Origin: Primulina eburnea
Taxonomy: Eukaryota; Streptophyta; Magnoliopsida; Lamiales; Gesneriaceae
Length of the DNA: 64,000 nucleotides
Assembly (NCBI RefSeq): GCF_022965805.1
Contig: NC_133109.1
Location: 1,627,001-1,691,000, forward strand
Reading direction: 5' to 3'
Shown: piece after piece, positions 40,006 through 51,797 of the stretch
Layout: the number at the start of each line of letters is the position of its first letter
How positions within the stretch are numbered: the stretch's first letter is position 1
Position numbers and translations under genes: made by a program
The notes under the pieces: generated by a model
Told to the model about the DNA's origin: nothing
The model's database searches: none
Seen by the model: the letters and a program-made list of their open reading frames with translations, nothing else

Positions 40006-40598
40006 AAATAAGGGAAGAAAATTTCTTGAATTATTGTCATCTAAATGCAAAATTATAGAATTTCTTAAATCTTTGTTCGGCATGTATTTAAAATGGGATT
40101 TGAGTTAGAACTAGTATAAGTATTTTATTGTTTAGTAAAAATTAAAATTATTATATAGGAATTATGTGATTCTAAGAAATATATATTATCGAATACTAAA
40201 ATTTTTTTTACCAAATACTTTTTATTCAAAAATTCCTTTTTTAATCATCTTCTTGTTAATACGATTTATCAAGTAATTGAAAATTTCATAAGCAACCATA
40301 ACTTTTAATTTCTTAAATAAGAAATTTATATTATTCTGCATAATTTTTTAAAAATAAAATAAGATTAAACAAATTAACATTATCAGGTAATTTCTTAATA
40401 TGTCTGACAATATATTCATATTGATATATATTGACTATTAGGTATGACAACATGGCAGGTCTCCAACAGATTTAGCCACAGAGACTTTGAATATCCATTA
40501 GATTTTCTATCTAAATTTTATAAATTTAGATAAAACTTTTTACTACACAATACATCGACTTCCTCAAAATTTATCATATATTTATTTATTATTATTTT
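40006..40598. other. AT-rich spacer, nothing recognised
   Basis: No gene or element end is supported. Confidence 0.4.
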
Positions 40599-40938
40599 TA
40601 GGACCGAACGCTTGTCGCTTTATCAAAAACTATAGCCATTAGTAATGGTGCAACTCGAATCTTTTAAATCGCACATCAGCTCAAGCAACACGGTTCGACC
40701 GCTTTTACCAAGCATGGACAATTATTGCACCCAACAATTTCCCTCTCAATAATTGCACTCCTTGCAATCAATGAGAATCGAACCTGTGACATTGACTCTG
40801 ATACCAATTATAGGACCTAACACTTGTCGTTTTACCAAAAACTATAGTTGTTGGTAATTGTGCAACTCAAATCTCTTAAACCGTACAACAGCACGGTTCG
40901 ATCGCTCTACCAATCATGGTCAATTATTGCATCCAACA
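40599..40938 (-). mobile_element. TRIM (terminal-repeat retrotransposon in miniature), ~340 bp
   Basis: Two direct repeats of about 130 bp (40599-40736 and 40808-40938) flank a 70-bp interior. Read on the minus strand, the 5' repeat (from 40938) is followed at once by TTGGTATCAGAGTCA (40807-40793), a match to the initiator-Met primer-binding site. The interior ends with the purine run TTGAGAGGGAAA (about 40748-40737) immediately before the second repeat. Both repeats start TGTTGG(A/G)TGCAATAATTG. This is exactly the order LTR-PBS-PPT-LTR with no coding room, so it is a TRIM. The repeats differ at many sites, so the copy is old. The flanks are simple TTATTATT sequence, so a target duplication cannot be resolved. 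Confidence 0.8.
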
Positions 40939-41263
40939 TTATTATTATTATTATAATTATTATTCTTTTTCACTCTCCCCAGTTTCTTGAGAAATAATAT
41001 AGAAATGGATTTCATTCCCTAGTATTGTTCATAAAATCTAAATTTAGGATAAAATTTTGTAGGGTATCTATGTGGATGCTGTGATTGGGACCAGTTCTCC
41101 AAAAAATACTTATATTCGAAAAAAAACAAATTATTACAAATATTTAAAATAAAATTATTAAGAGGAAAATTTTAAACCGATATATTTTAAAATTTATATT
41201 AAATTGTAATATATATGTATGTATTATTATGTGCAAAATTTTGAAATCTAAATGCAATTTTTT

Positions 41264-41442
41264 TAGGCAAAAACTTGTGTGAGACGGTCTCACGGGTCGA
41301 ATTTGTGAGACGGATCTCTTATTTGGGTCATCCATGAAAAAGTATAATTTTTATGCTAAGAGTATTACTTTTTATTGTGAATGTGGGTAGGGTTGACCCG
41401 TCTCACAGATCAATATCCGTGAGACGGTCTCACATGAGACTC
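41264..41442 (+). mobile_element. MITE, GTGAGACGGTCTCAC family, plus orientation, well preserved
   Basis: It begins AAAACTTGTGTGAGACGGTC and ends ATCCGTGAGACGGTCTCACA. The core TTTGGGTCATCCATGAAAAA and GGGTAGGGTTGACCCGTCTC is intact. It is one of the best-preserved copies in the window. Confidence 0.85.
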
Positions 41443-42130
41443 ACTCATTTTTTTTGGGGGTCTCTTGTATCACCAAAATTTGGTTTGTCACGCTACCTAA
41501 ATTTAAGAAAACTATATTTTTGAGATAAAATATATGCATAAAATTAGAATTTTAATTTAGTATTTATATATTGTTATTCAAATTTACTAAAAAAAATTAT
41601 TTTTTTGATATACAACTTAAAACTTCAGTCTATATTATGGAACTGCTATAAACATATAATATAGACATAACATATAAGTTCACATATAATTTTGATATGT
41701 TATCCATCAATCGTGCTTATTTATGTGTCAACATACTAGATGTACATACATATATAATATAAAATAAATACGGTTGATGGATAACATATCAAAATTATGT
41801 TTACATACATACATATATATATCCCTTCACGTGTATATAATTTCTATATTACTATTATTTAAAATTAAACCCTTTATACTAACGGTAAATTTCAAAAAAA
41901 ATGCATCTGTCAATGTTTCAATTAGAATTCAGTACCTAGCTATAATTTCTTAAAAATCAGTACCTGACACATCTATACATTTAGTTTTAACTACCTATAA
42001 AACAAACTTTACATTTTTACTCTTTATTATTTAAATAAATATATTATTTTATCCACAAAAATTATATCATTTTTCTCCATTTAAAATATAATTTTAACAA
42101 AATATTGTTTCTCAATTATCATGGAATAAA
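41443..42130. other. AT-rich spacer
   Basis: It contains a repeated phrase, GATGGATAACATATCAAAAT and its reverse (near 41694-41712 and 41774-41795), forming a loose inverted pair around a TATATA region. No gene. Confidence 0.35.
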
Positions 42131-45000
42131 AGTAAATACTTATTTTGACATACAAAATATCTATTATGGGGTTTCAGATACTTGATTTCGCTCTTTGAAT
42201 ACTCCAAATATATAAGAAAATACTATATTTTCGAGCATTCACCATAAATTCAGTCATTGTTGGTATTTTCATGAAAAATACATTAGGATGATTTATTCAT
42301 GTCATTTTATTTTTTTTAGAAAAAAACATAGGTCATCATTCATCATGAAATAAGATTAAGTATTTATTTTGACCAACAAAATACCTATTTTGGAGTTACG
42401 AATGCTTGATTTTACTCTTTGAATACTCCAAATGTGTAAGAAAATACTGGATCTTCAAGCTATCACAATAAATTCAATAATTGTTGGTATTTTCATTGAA
42501 AATACATTAAGATAACTTATTCATGCCATCTAATTTTTTAAAAAACACAGTTTCTCACTCATTGTTGAATTAGAAAAATTACTTATTTTGATCGATAAAA
42601 TACCTATTTTCGTGTTCCAAATATTTGATTTGGCTATTTGAATATTTCAAACGTGTAAGAAAATACTTAAGTTTCAAGTAATATTACGTGAATTTTGATT
42701 GTGTCATTTGTGAAGTTAAAGTGTGATACTTAAATTGGTACACATAGTATCTAATTAGAGTATATAAATACACGATTTTAACCCGTAAATACTCATATCC
42801 AATTATTTGAGGATGCCAAAATATAATTTGAAGTTTATATTAAGTGACACCGATGATGATATTCGTGAAGCAAAAATATTATACCTAAATTAATACAAAT
42901 AATACATAATTCGAGTTCATAAACACTTGATTTTACCTTTTAAATACTCAAATTCGATTGAGTATGTCAAAATATATAATTTGAAGATAATATTGAATAT
43001 TTTTTGATGATGAGATTTGTGAATAAAAACGTGCTACCTAAATTGGTACAATTAGTACCTAATTTGATTTCACATATACTTGATTTATCCTTTTAAGACT
43101 CAATTTTGATTATTTTGGGATATAAAAAATATAATTTCAAGTAATATTAAGTATTGTTGAGGATCGAAGTTGAGTTTAGAGGGGGGGTGAATTAACTCTA
43201 CTCGTTTTTCGTTCTGATGAGGTACTAAAATCCTGTTAAGGATAGTAGTTGATCTTGTGCGAATACTTTCACCTGATTACAATAAAACGTGCGGAAACAA
43301 TCTGATGAAGTAGTTGAAAAACAATAAAACAGTAGGCAGCAGTTGTTTATGGAAGTTCGAAGATAAACTCTTCTACGTCTCCCCTTCTTCTGTTTCCAGA
43401 AGGTATAACTAAAAGACTTTGGATATTACAGTACAACTCTTGTACACACCCACTTCAGAAGGACTTACACCTCAGCCTACTGAAACTCTTAGTTTCTCAA
43501 CTCACAAAAATGCGAAACACAAAGTTCTGAAAAGACTCTTTTCAGATTACAGACTCTTCTCACAAAGTATAAATAATGTAAAGATCGTGAAGAGTGTTAG
43601 AATCAGTAGCACAAGATGATCTTTAAAAGATCAGATATAAGCTATGAAGCGTGTGCTACTTTTCTTTGTGTTGAACTTTTTAAATGCTCAAGGAATTTTG
43701 ATATTCGTCTGATAAAAGAGAAGCTTTGTTCCTTGAAGAATGATAATAAGCGAAGTGTCGTGTCGATCAAGGATTTGATCCAAGTATATATAATCGACGA
43801 GTTCAACGTTCACAATCAGAGTATGTCTTCAGATAACTGATACAATCAGCTTTATTACCGTAAGAAGTTCCTGCAGAAAAAACTATAAAACAATCGGTCT
43901 TGTTTTATACTTAATTGGGTAAAGTGCATTAAATGACTCCGTATAGTATTTAATGCTGCAATTAATACTAGTACTAGGAACTCTTTAACGGTAACAATTA
44001 AGATAGCAACGTTAGAAAACGTTCTCTACTGGTTTTGTATTGTTATCCCTTTCTACTGGTTTAGTTATAGTAGATCAGCAGCTACTGATAAGTTATTCTA
44101 TTGTTCTGGTCTGCTGGTCTACTGGTCTTAGTTAATATCGCCACAATAAAATTCTTGTCTAACAATTAAGTGACTTTTGATATGTCATTTGTGAAGTTAA
44201 AATGTGATACTTTAATTAGTGCAAAAAATATCTAATTCGAGTCTACCAATACTTTATTTTACTCTCTAAATGAGAAGTATTTTAATTCGAGTTTGCAAAT
44301 ACTTGATTTCGTTAATGAGATACTCACAATATGTATTAAAATACTGGATATTCGAATAAGCAACGTAAGTTCACCAAATGTTGGTATTTTTGTAGAAGAT
44401 ACATTTGGATGACATATTCATCTCATTTAATAATTTAAAAAACTCAACTAAGCATGAAAATTTTAAAGTACTTAGTTTTACTTGAGAATTACCTAATTTG
44501 AGTTTGCAAATACTTGATTTCGTAAATGAGATGCTCACAATATGTATTAAAATACTAGATATTCGAATAGGCAACGTAAGTTCACCAAGTATTGATATTT
44601 CCATGGAATAAGTATTTGGATGACATATTGATATCAGTTAACATTTTTTCTGTAAAAGAAAAAGCAGATTCCCAACTAAGCATAAAAATTTTAAAGTATT
44701 TGTTTTTATTTGAGAAGTACGTAATTTGAGATTGCAAATATTTAATTTGGTACATGTAATTTGAGATTGCAAATATTTAATTTGGTACATGAGATACTCA
44801 TAATATGTAATAGAATACTGGATATTCGAATATGCAACGTAAGCTTACCAAGTGTTTATCTTTCCTTGGAAGATGAATTTGGATGACATATTCATCTCAT
44901 TTAATATTTTTTTGGTAAAAAAAAAAACAATTTCTCAACTAAGTATTGAAATTTTTAAATACTTATTTTTACTTAAGAAGTATCTAATGTGATACCTGAA
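42130..45000 (+). repeat. Degenerate ~220-bp tandem satellite, forward arm (interrupted by an LTR)
   Basis: Units repeat TACTTGATTT, GAATACTCCAA or GATACTCACAATATGTATTA, ATACTGGAT, TTCGAATA, CAACGTAAGTTCACCAA and GATGACATATTCAT in order. Clear units run from about 42150 to 42660 and from about 44200 to 45000 (GATGACATAT-type marks near 44409, 44619 and 44881). A second unit type with GTGAAGTTAAAGTGTGATAC and AATTTGAAGT lies between them. Copies are diverged and of uneven length, with local duplications (near 44730-44790). It is strongly AT-rich. Frames inside are spurious. Confidence 0.7.
43155..44164. mobile_element. Solo LTR of about 1.0 kb inserted in the satellite
   Basis: It starts TGTTGAGGATCGAAGTTGAG and ends TTCTTGTCTAACA, so it has the TG...CA termini of an LTR. 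The phrase GGGGGGGTGAATTAACTC near the start is common in plant copia LTRs. Outside it the satellite continues: ATTAAGT occurs just left (43146-43152) and just right (44165-44171), and the flank on the right continues the unit seen at about 42680. The exact duplication length is ambiguous by a few bases (5-7). It has no PBS, PPT or pol. Two frames at 43419-43840 are not credible proteins. Confidence 0.65.
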
Positions 45001-46606
45001 GTAATACAAATAATACCTAATACGAGTCCATAGATACTTGATTTTACCATTTAAACTCAAATTCGATTATTTGATGGTATCAAAATATATAATTTAAAGT
45101 CAATATTGAGTTGCATTTGATGATGAGATCCGTGAAATAAAAATGTGATACATAAATTATAACAAGTACTATATAATTAGATTCTACTGATAATTGATTT
45201 TACCGTTTAAAAACTCAAAATTCAAATATTATAATAAGTTTAATGAAATAATATTGATGCATATAATGAATGATTACCAATAAATATTATGAAAGAATAC
45301 CAATGAGGATGATATCAAATGAAGTATTGTATTGTCATTTAATGAATACCAACAAGTATTGTGAATGAATATTAATGATATTATTATACAGAAAAAATAC
45401 TAATAAGTATAATGAATAATTACCAAAAAGTATTATGTCAAATAAATATAATTATCAAATAAGTCATTCAATGAATATCAAAAAGTATTGTCAAATACTA
45501 TTTATGAGTATTTTATAAATCATTGATCCAAGAATCGATACATATGCTTAAAGTGCAAAGTTCAAGCTCATTTATGAACTATGTTTATAATGCATCTCTC
45601 AATTAGTCCATGATGAATAATGAACTATGTTTATTTATTTAAATGATATGAATAAGTATCATAATGAATTTTCCATGGAAATATTGTATATTCAAATATC
45701 CAATATTTTAATGCATATTGTGAGTATCTCATTTACGAAATCAAGTATTTGCAAACTCAAATTAGGTACTTCTCAAGTAAAACTAAGTACTTTAAAATTT
45801 TCATGCTTATTAAAGAATTTTTTAGCAAAAAAAATATTAAATAAGATGAATATGCAATCCATGCTTAGTGATCGAGCAAAACTTTCATTGTAAAATTATC
45901 AGTAAAAATTATTAATATTCAAGCTCGAAATAATCGCAAGTGCACGATGTCAAGTAATAATATAGTCATGGACTTTCAATAATCGCAAGTGCACGATGTC
46001 AAAATATTCCACGCTTAGTGATTGAGCAAAATTTTCATTGTCTAAGGACTATATTTCTCAATTATTATTCTCAATTATTCAATTTTTAGCAGCGATACTT
46101 CATATGATTGTTCACTACTACGATTATTAAATAAAAACTCAATGAAATGGTTCAAAGATTAATGATGAAATAAATAAGTTAGAATGATTGATTAGAGTTC
46201 AATGAGAAATGAATTTGTTGGGAATCTCGGTTCACCTACCACTCGCTAATCTACTTAATTCGTTAGACAATTATCTATGCTTTCGACGAGATTTCGTATC
46301 CAATTGAACACGCTCTATGAAGCTATGCCAAAATAATTCAACTCAGTAAAGTAATTAAACCTTTTTAATTATTTATCAATGGTGAATTGCATGTCTTTTT
46401 ATTAAATCCCATAGCTTTTGACCTACTGGACTATGACTATCGACGTGTACCGACTTCATATTTCTCTGTAAATTGTAAATCCACGGATTATGATATTCGT
46501 TCCTATCACGGGCTATTTTCTCGAAGAACATTGTCCGGAAATCTTCAAATCTTCGCTCTAAGCAATTTTCTTCTTTCAAAGCTTTGTGGCTGCTGAAAAG
46601 TCTTTG
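45001..46606. repeat. Junction zone between the opposed satellite arms, with retrotransposon debris
   Basis: Positions 45030-45500 hold short imperfect repeats of ATACCAA(T/C)AAGTATTGTGAA type. A satellite unit in reverse orientation appears at about 45655-45815 (TTCAAATATCCAATATTTTA, GTGAGTATCTCATTTACGAA). AATCGCAAGTGCACGATGTC then occurs twice (about 45933 and 45980), a phrase I know from 3' regions of plant gypsy-like elements. The minus-strand frame at 46376-46579 reads like a fragment of a repetitive-element protein, but is unidentified. Confidence 0.45.
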
Positions 46607-48420
46607 AACATGTCATCTAATTACATCTTGGATGGAAACGTGAGCACTTTGTGAACTTACGTTATATATTCGAATATCCAGTATTTTAATACTCATTATG
46701 AGTATCTCAGTTACCAAATCAAGTATTTTAAAAATGAAAATAGGAATTTTGCAAGTAAAATTAAGTACTTGAAAAAATTCAATATTTGGTTGCGAATTTT
46801 TTTTTTCTTGAACAATTAAAAAAACTATTAAATGAAATGAACATGTCATCCAAATGTATCTTGGATGGAAATGCGAGTATTTGGTGAACTTACGTTGCAT
46901 ATTCGAATATACAGTATTTTAATACTCATTCTAAGTATCTCATTTACCAAATCAAGCATTTTAAAATTAAAATTAGGTATTTCGCAAGTAAAACTAAGTA
47001 CTTGAAACAGTTCAATACTTAGTTGCGAATTTTTTTTTTTAACAATAAAAAAATTATTTAAATAAAATGAACATGTCATCCAAATGCATCTTGGATGAAA
47101 ATGCGAGCACTTGGTGAACTTGCGTTGTATATTCGAATATCTAGTATTTTAATACTCATTCTGAGTATCTCATTTACCAAATCAAGTATTTTAAAATTGA
47201 AATTAAGTATTTCGCAAGTAAAATTAAGTATTTTAAAAAATTCAATGCTTAGTTACGAATTTGTTTTTTTAACAATAAAAAAATAATTAAATGAAATGAA
47301 TATGTCATCCAAATGCATCTTGGATAGATATGCGAGCACTTGGTAACTTACGTTGCATATTCGAATATCCACTATGTTAATACCCATTCTGAGTATTTCA
47401 TTTACCAAATAAAGTATTTTAAAATTGAAATTATGTATTTCGCAAGTAAAACTAAGTACTTGAAATGAACATGTCATCCAAATGAATTTCGGATGGAAAT
47501 GTGAGCATTTGGTGAACTTACGTTACATATTCTAATATCCAGTATTTTAATACTCATTCTGACTTCTGAGTATTCATTTACCAAATCAAGTATTTTAAAA
47601 TTGAAATTAGGTATTTCGCAAGTAAGACTAAGTACTTTAAAAAGTTCAATGCTTAGTTGCAAATTTGTTTTTCTTTTAAAAATTAAAAAAATATTTAAAT
47701 GAGATGTACATGTCATCTAAATACATCTTGGATAGAAATACGAGCACTTGGTGAACTTACATTGCCTACTAGAATATCCAATATTTTATTAACTTGTATG
47801 AGTATCTCAATTACCAAATCAAGCATTTAAAATTGAAATTAGGTATTTCGAAAATAAAAGTAAGTACTTCAAAATGTTCAATACTCAGTTGCAAATTTTT
47901 TTTATAAAAAAATAAAAAAAAAATTAAATGAAATGAACATGTCATCTAAATGCATCTTGGATGGAATGCGATCATTTGGTAAACTTACGTTGTATATTCG
48001 AATATCCAGTATTTTAATACTCATTATGAGTATCTCATTTATCAAATCAAATATTTTAAAATTGAAATTAGGTATTTCAAAAATAAAACTAAGTATTTGA
48101 AAAAGTTCAATGCTTAGTTGTGAATTTGTTTTTTTAACAATAAAAAAATAATTAAATGAAATGAACATGTAATCCAAATGGATCTTGAATGAAAATGCGA
48201 GCATTTGGTGAACTTGTGTTGCATATTCGAATATTCAGTATTTTAATACACATTCGGGGTATTTCATTTACTAAATCAAGTATTTTAAAACTAAAATTAA
48301 GTATATCGCAATTAAAACTAAGTATTTCAAAAAGTTCAATTAGTTGATAATTTGTTTTTTTTTTAAATAAAAAATATTTAAATTTAATTTATATGTCATC
48401 CAAATGCATCGGGAATGATG
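46607..48420 (-). repeat. ~230-bp tandem satellite, reverse arm, about eight units
   Basis: The mark ATGTCATC or ATGTAATC recurs near 46609, 46843, 47073, 47302, 47471, 47710, 47939, 48167 and 48393, giving spacings of about 234, 230, 229, 169, 239, 229, 228 and 226. Each unit contains GTGAACTTACGTTGCATATT, CGAATATCCAGTATTTTAAT, ACTCATTCTGAGTATCTCAT, ACCAAATCAAGTATTTTAAA and TTCGCAAGTAAAACTAAGTA. It is the reverse complement of the unit in the 42.1-45.0 kb arm. One unit (47302-47471) is about 60 bp short. Repeated minus-strand frames (beginning MTCSF) are translations of the satellite and not genes. Confidence 0.85.
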
Positions 48421-48970
48421 AGTGGAAAGAGAAGATGCCCAACAAAAATAGGTATTTATACAATTTTTTATTAATTAAAAGGGTAAAAAGGTAAATATAC
48501 ATGAAACATGTTGTAAAATTAAGTTGGTCTTTTGTCAGGTACTAAAATACAAAAATAAACTTATGGGTACTGAATCTTAAATAAATCATAGACAGAGGTA
48601 TTTTTTTACAAATTGCCCTTATACTAACTATTTCTTTATATTAATACTTTTTTATAATTTCAAAATTATCATTAAATAATTTAACTTCATATTCCTCATT
48701 TATCTTCTTCTAATTTTTTCCTAAACATTGCAATTTAAAAAATTAATAACATTTAAAAACAATTCCTAATATATTTAATATTCTTTGAGCGCGCCAAAGC
48801 CTGATTATAGACGTATAAATTCCAACTGATTTACCTACCTGAACTTCTTCACTCCTCTTGTCTTGACTAGTAGTTGCTAATTTTTCTCTCGTATGTCTCT
48901 CACAGATCACAAAACTGTATACATATTTATGAATTACAAAAATCTTCTAATTTTTTTTTTAAAAGTAATC
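48421..48970. other. Upstream region of the coiled-coil gene
   Basis: AT-rich up to about 48780, then less so. GTATGTCTCTCACAG near 48891-48905 could be a splice acceptor for a leader intron, and an in-frame ATG at 48893 would extend the protein by 26 residues. Neither can be settled. Confidence 0.4.
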
Positions 48971-51037
48971 ATGGAACCCATTGAAAGTTCGCCTGAAAAT
49001 CATGTGTTGAAAGAACTCGAAAGCCTTCGTTTATCATATCGAAATCTTGAAACCAGATTCAAAGAGAAGGAAATGGCGTTCAGTCACTTACAGAAACAAA
49101 ATCAACATTCCATCCAAGAAAAGAAAGACGCTTTGCAAGAAACCGCGGAAGAGAGAGGGTGCCGGGACGGAATTTTCAAGGCCAAGAACCTTCTTAGGGA
49201 AAGGGAGGAAGAGTTTGTGAGGGAGAATGAACAGTCGAGGAGAGAAATCGGGGTTTACAGGAAGAATCTTGAGGTTATAAACTTGGCGAAAGATGGGATT
49301 GATGAGAATAATCTCGGGTTTAGAAGAGGGCGGGCTCGAAAATTTTGGCGAAGAACGTGAAGAAAATGAACATGATCTTGAAAATGATGAGTTATCAGTG
49401 GAATCAGATCTTGTTTTGAGACTTATAAATATGATCTCACTGAAACTCAATCATTATAAGGATTCAAATATAAAGGAGAAGAGGGAGTTGGAGACCAGAT
49501 TGGTGAATTTGGAGGAAGAAAACAAAGATATCAACAGCTTGCTTAGAATTGCATTGGTGGAGAAAGAGACACTGGAGAAGAATTTAAGTAAGTTAAAGGG
49601 AGAAAATGAGCAAAAAAGATTGGCAATTTTACAGATTGCCGAAAAGGGTTTGCAAAAAGTCGGATTCGGATTTATGATGGGATTTGGATACAATGATCAG
49701 AATTCGGATGCAAATTCCGGGACTAAATCAGACGACAGTGAACATGCAGAGGAAGTTGTCAATCTGGTAAAAGGGTTCATAGTAAACTAAAAACATGTGA
49801 TATTCATTTTTTTCAATGCCTTAAAACATGAGTTTATGATCATATTTAGATGAGATTTCTGTTATTACATGCATGCAGGCTTCAGCTATGGAGAAAATCA
49901 TGAAGAATTTGCGACAGGAGATTGCTGAATTGAGGAGCTCTTTACAAGAATCAAGGTGTTCTTGGTTGGGTTATGGAGCACATGGGCCGAGCCGATCGTG
50001 CGGTTACGAGAAGCTCGACCCAAGCTCTAGATACTTGAGTAGCTGAGTCCAATCGAACTATACACACAGGCTTTAAAAACTGTACAAATTTTTGAAATTT
50101 TCGAGCTCGAGATTAGTTTACTTGATATGCTGCAAAATTTCTGCTCAACTTATTCTTTAGAAGAGTGCGAGTACAACAAAAACTTGATTAATCCAAGAAT
50201 GGTGACAATGTGCTTTTTGATTGATAGGTTAGAAACAGAGAACCTACTGAGCATGACATTCAAGCAAGATGAAAAATTAGCCGAAAGAACGAGAAAAATC
50301 AAAGAATTAGAAGACACAGAAGCAAAGCTAATGCAAAATGTAAGTTGCTCAAAACTAAGAATATTGCTAGTTCTATGCATATATTCCCGGTGTACCATTT
50401 CTCATCGCAAATTATTGTGTACGGTTTAAAAAATTTGAACAATCTAACCATAGACGCGGACACATAAGTTTTTTTTTTCTTTTTTTTTTGGTCATATTTT
50501 CGAGGTTGAAGCATTACTTTTAGAAATCAAAGAAACTGAAGAAGAAGCCACAAGATGGAGGGAAGCTTGTGAATTGGAAGCAGAAGCTGGGAAAAACGCC
50601 GTTATGGAGCGTGACAAACTGGTATAGAAACATGAAAAATATAGCCATTAAATGACCATTCTTGATCCATTCATATATCTGTCTAAATATCTGTCTCCTG
50701 ATAGATCAGCATTTTGAAACAAGAACTCGAAAGAAAGAGTGTAGCTTTGGACGTATCAAATGGTAAGCTAACGCTGAAAAACGAGCTTGTAAACGCTGCA
50801 GATGTTGCACGCGAAGCAGCCGAAAGATCCCTTCGGCTGGCTGATAGCCGAGCTGCAGGATTACACGAAAGGATCGAGGAATTAACGAAGCAATTAGAAG
50901 ATTGCGAAAAGAGCAAGACTAGGCGTAGAATAAGGTATATTTGTTGGCCTTTCCCTCTGAATCCTGCTAATAGTCCTGCCAGTGGGATTAGGAATGTGAA
51001 GCGGATGGTACCTGAAATGCTAGCATTGGATAACTAG
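48971..51037 (+). CDS. Coiled-coil protein, At3g49055-like, with a one-base frameshift
   Basis: A plant-specific coiled-coil protein of unknown function. Five exons: 48971-49766, 49879-49955, 50228-50339, 50505-50621 and 50705-51037. Their sum is 1435 nt, one more than a multiple of three. The first part (MEPIESSPENHVLKELESL) reads in one frame to about 49318; the rest of exon 1 (EEGGLENFGEEREENEHDL onward) reads in the next frame. Without one base of the GGGTTT run at 49316-49321 the frames join smoothly (NLGLEEGGLENF) and give about 477 aa, close to the family length I recall (about 480). Later exons carry the diagnostic ATRWREACELEAEAG and LADSRAAGLHERIEELTKQL, then RRIRYICWPFPL and RNVKRMVPEML near the end. 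As written, translation stops at 49360. The cause may be a homopolymer error in assembly or a true mutation. Exons 2-5 are intact. The ATG in AATCATGGAAC was chosen; an in-frame ATG at 48893 exists. Confidence 0.8.
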
Positions 51038-51165
51038 TATGTAAATTTTCCAAGAAATTAATAGACAACTGAGCAAGCAAAAATTATTTATGTGATTCCT
51101 TTTTTTTAACACTTATTGTTATTTTACGTGGTTAATAATATAATTTTTGTCACTCGACATTCAAC

Positions 51166-51355
51166 TCAGTGACGGAGTCAGGAATCCGATTCTATCCCAG
51201 ACTAGAATTTTAAACTCTAAAATCCTTTAATATTTTAAATTGATTTACCGGACTAATATCAAATTTATCCAAAATTATACAAAAATTTACATATAAATTT
51301 TTTTAAAAAAATTAGGACCAGCCTGAGTGAAAAGTAATGTGGCGCCGCCCTTGAC
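51166..51355. mobile_element. Possible small MITE with GTGACGGAG.../...GCCGCCCTTGAC ends
   Basis: Left end TCAGTGACGGAGTCAGGAAT and right end GTGGCGCCGCCCTTGAC are imperfect inverses, and TCAAC flanks both sides (51161-51165 and 51356-51360). It is about 190 bp with no coding content. The inverted repeat is imperfect, so the call is tentative. Confidence 0.4.
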
Positions 51356-51609
51356 TCAACCTACATATTAAACATTATGTATCTAATCAAATTATGTAAA
51401 TTATCAACATCTATCGATTTTTTTATCGCTCATATTACAGTTTAACATATTTCGATAACGTTATCTTATTACATAGAGTAAATTACAAAAATAGAGTAAA
51501 TTATTTTTGTAGTTAGTAAATTTATACAATGAATCATAACATAATTCAAATCACAAAGATCAATTCCTCATAGATTCTTGATTTACTCACTATGCTACCC
51601 CTTTGAAAG

Positions 51610-51797
51610 TTGGTAAAAACTTGTGTGAGACGGTCTCACGGGTCGTATTTTTGAGACGGATATCTTATTGGGTCATCCATGAAAAAATATTATTTTTTAC
51701 GCTAAAAGTATTACTTTTTATTGTGAATATCGATAGGGTTGATCCGTCTCATATATTAAGATCCGTGAGACAGTCTCATATGAGATTCACTCTTGAA
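51610..51797 (+). mobile_element. MITE, GTGAGACGGTCTCAC family, plus orientation
   Basis: It begins AAAACTTGTGTGAGACGGTC and ends ATCCGTGAGACAGTCTCATA. The interior has TTGGGTCATCCATGAAAAAA and GATAGGGTTGATCCGTCTCA. Confidence 0.85.

Noticed and set aside
40793..40807. tRNA gene fragment (initiator Met)
   Set aside because: The match to the tRNA 3' end is the primer-binding site of the TRIM, placed exactly between its terminal repeat and interior.
45627..48204. Series of similar frames beginning MTCSF or MHIVSISFTKSS
   Set aside because: They repeat with the ~230-bp satellite, appear in both orientations and contain no domain; they are satellite translations.
49088..49450. Minus-strand frame of 120 aa opposite the coiled-coil gene
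   Set aside because: Antisense of a Glu/Lys-rich coiled coil gives a Ser/Phe/Leu-rich frame; it is a shadow.
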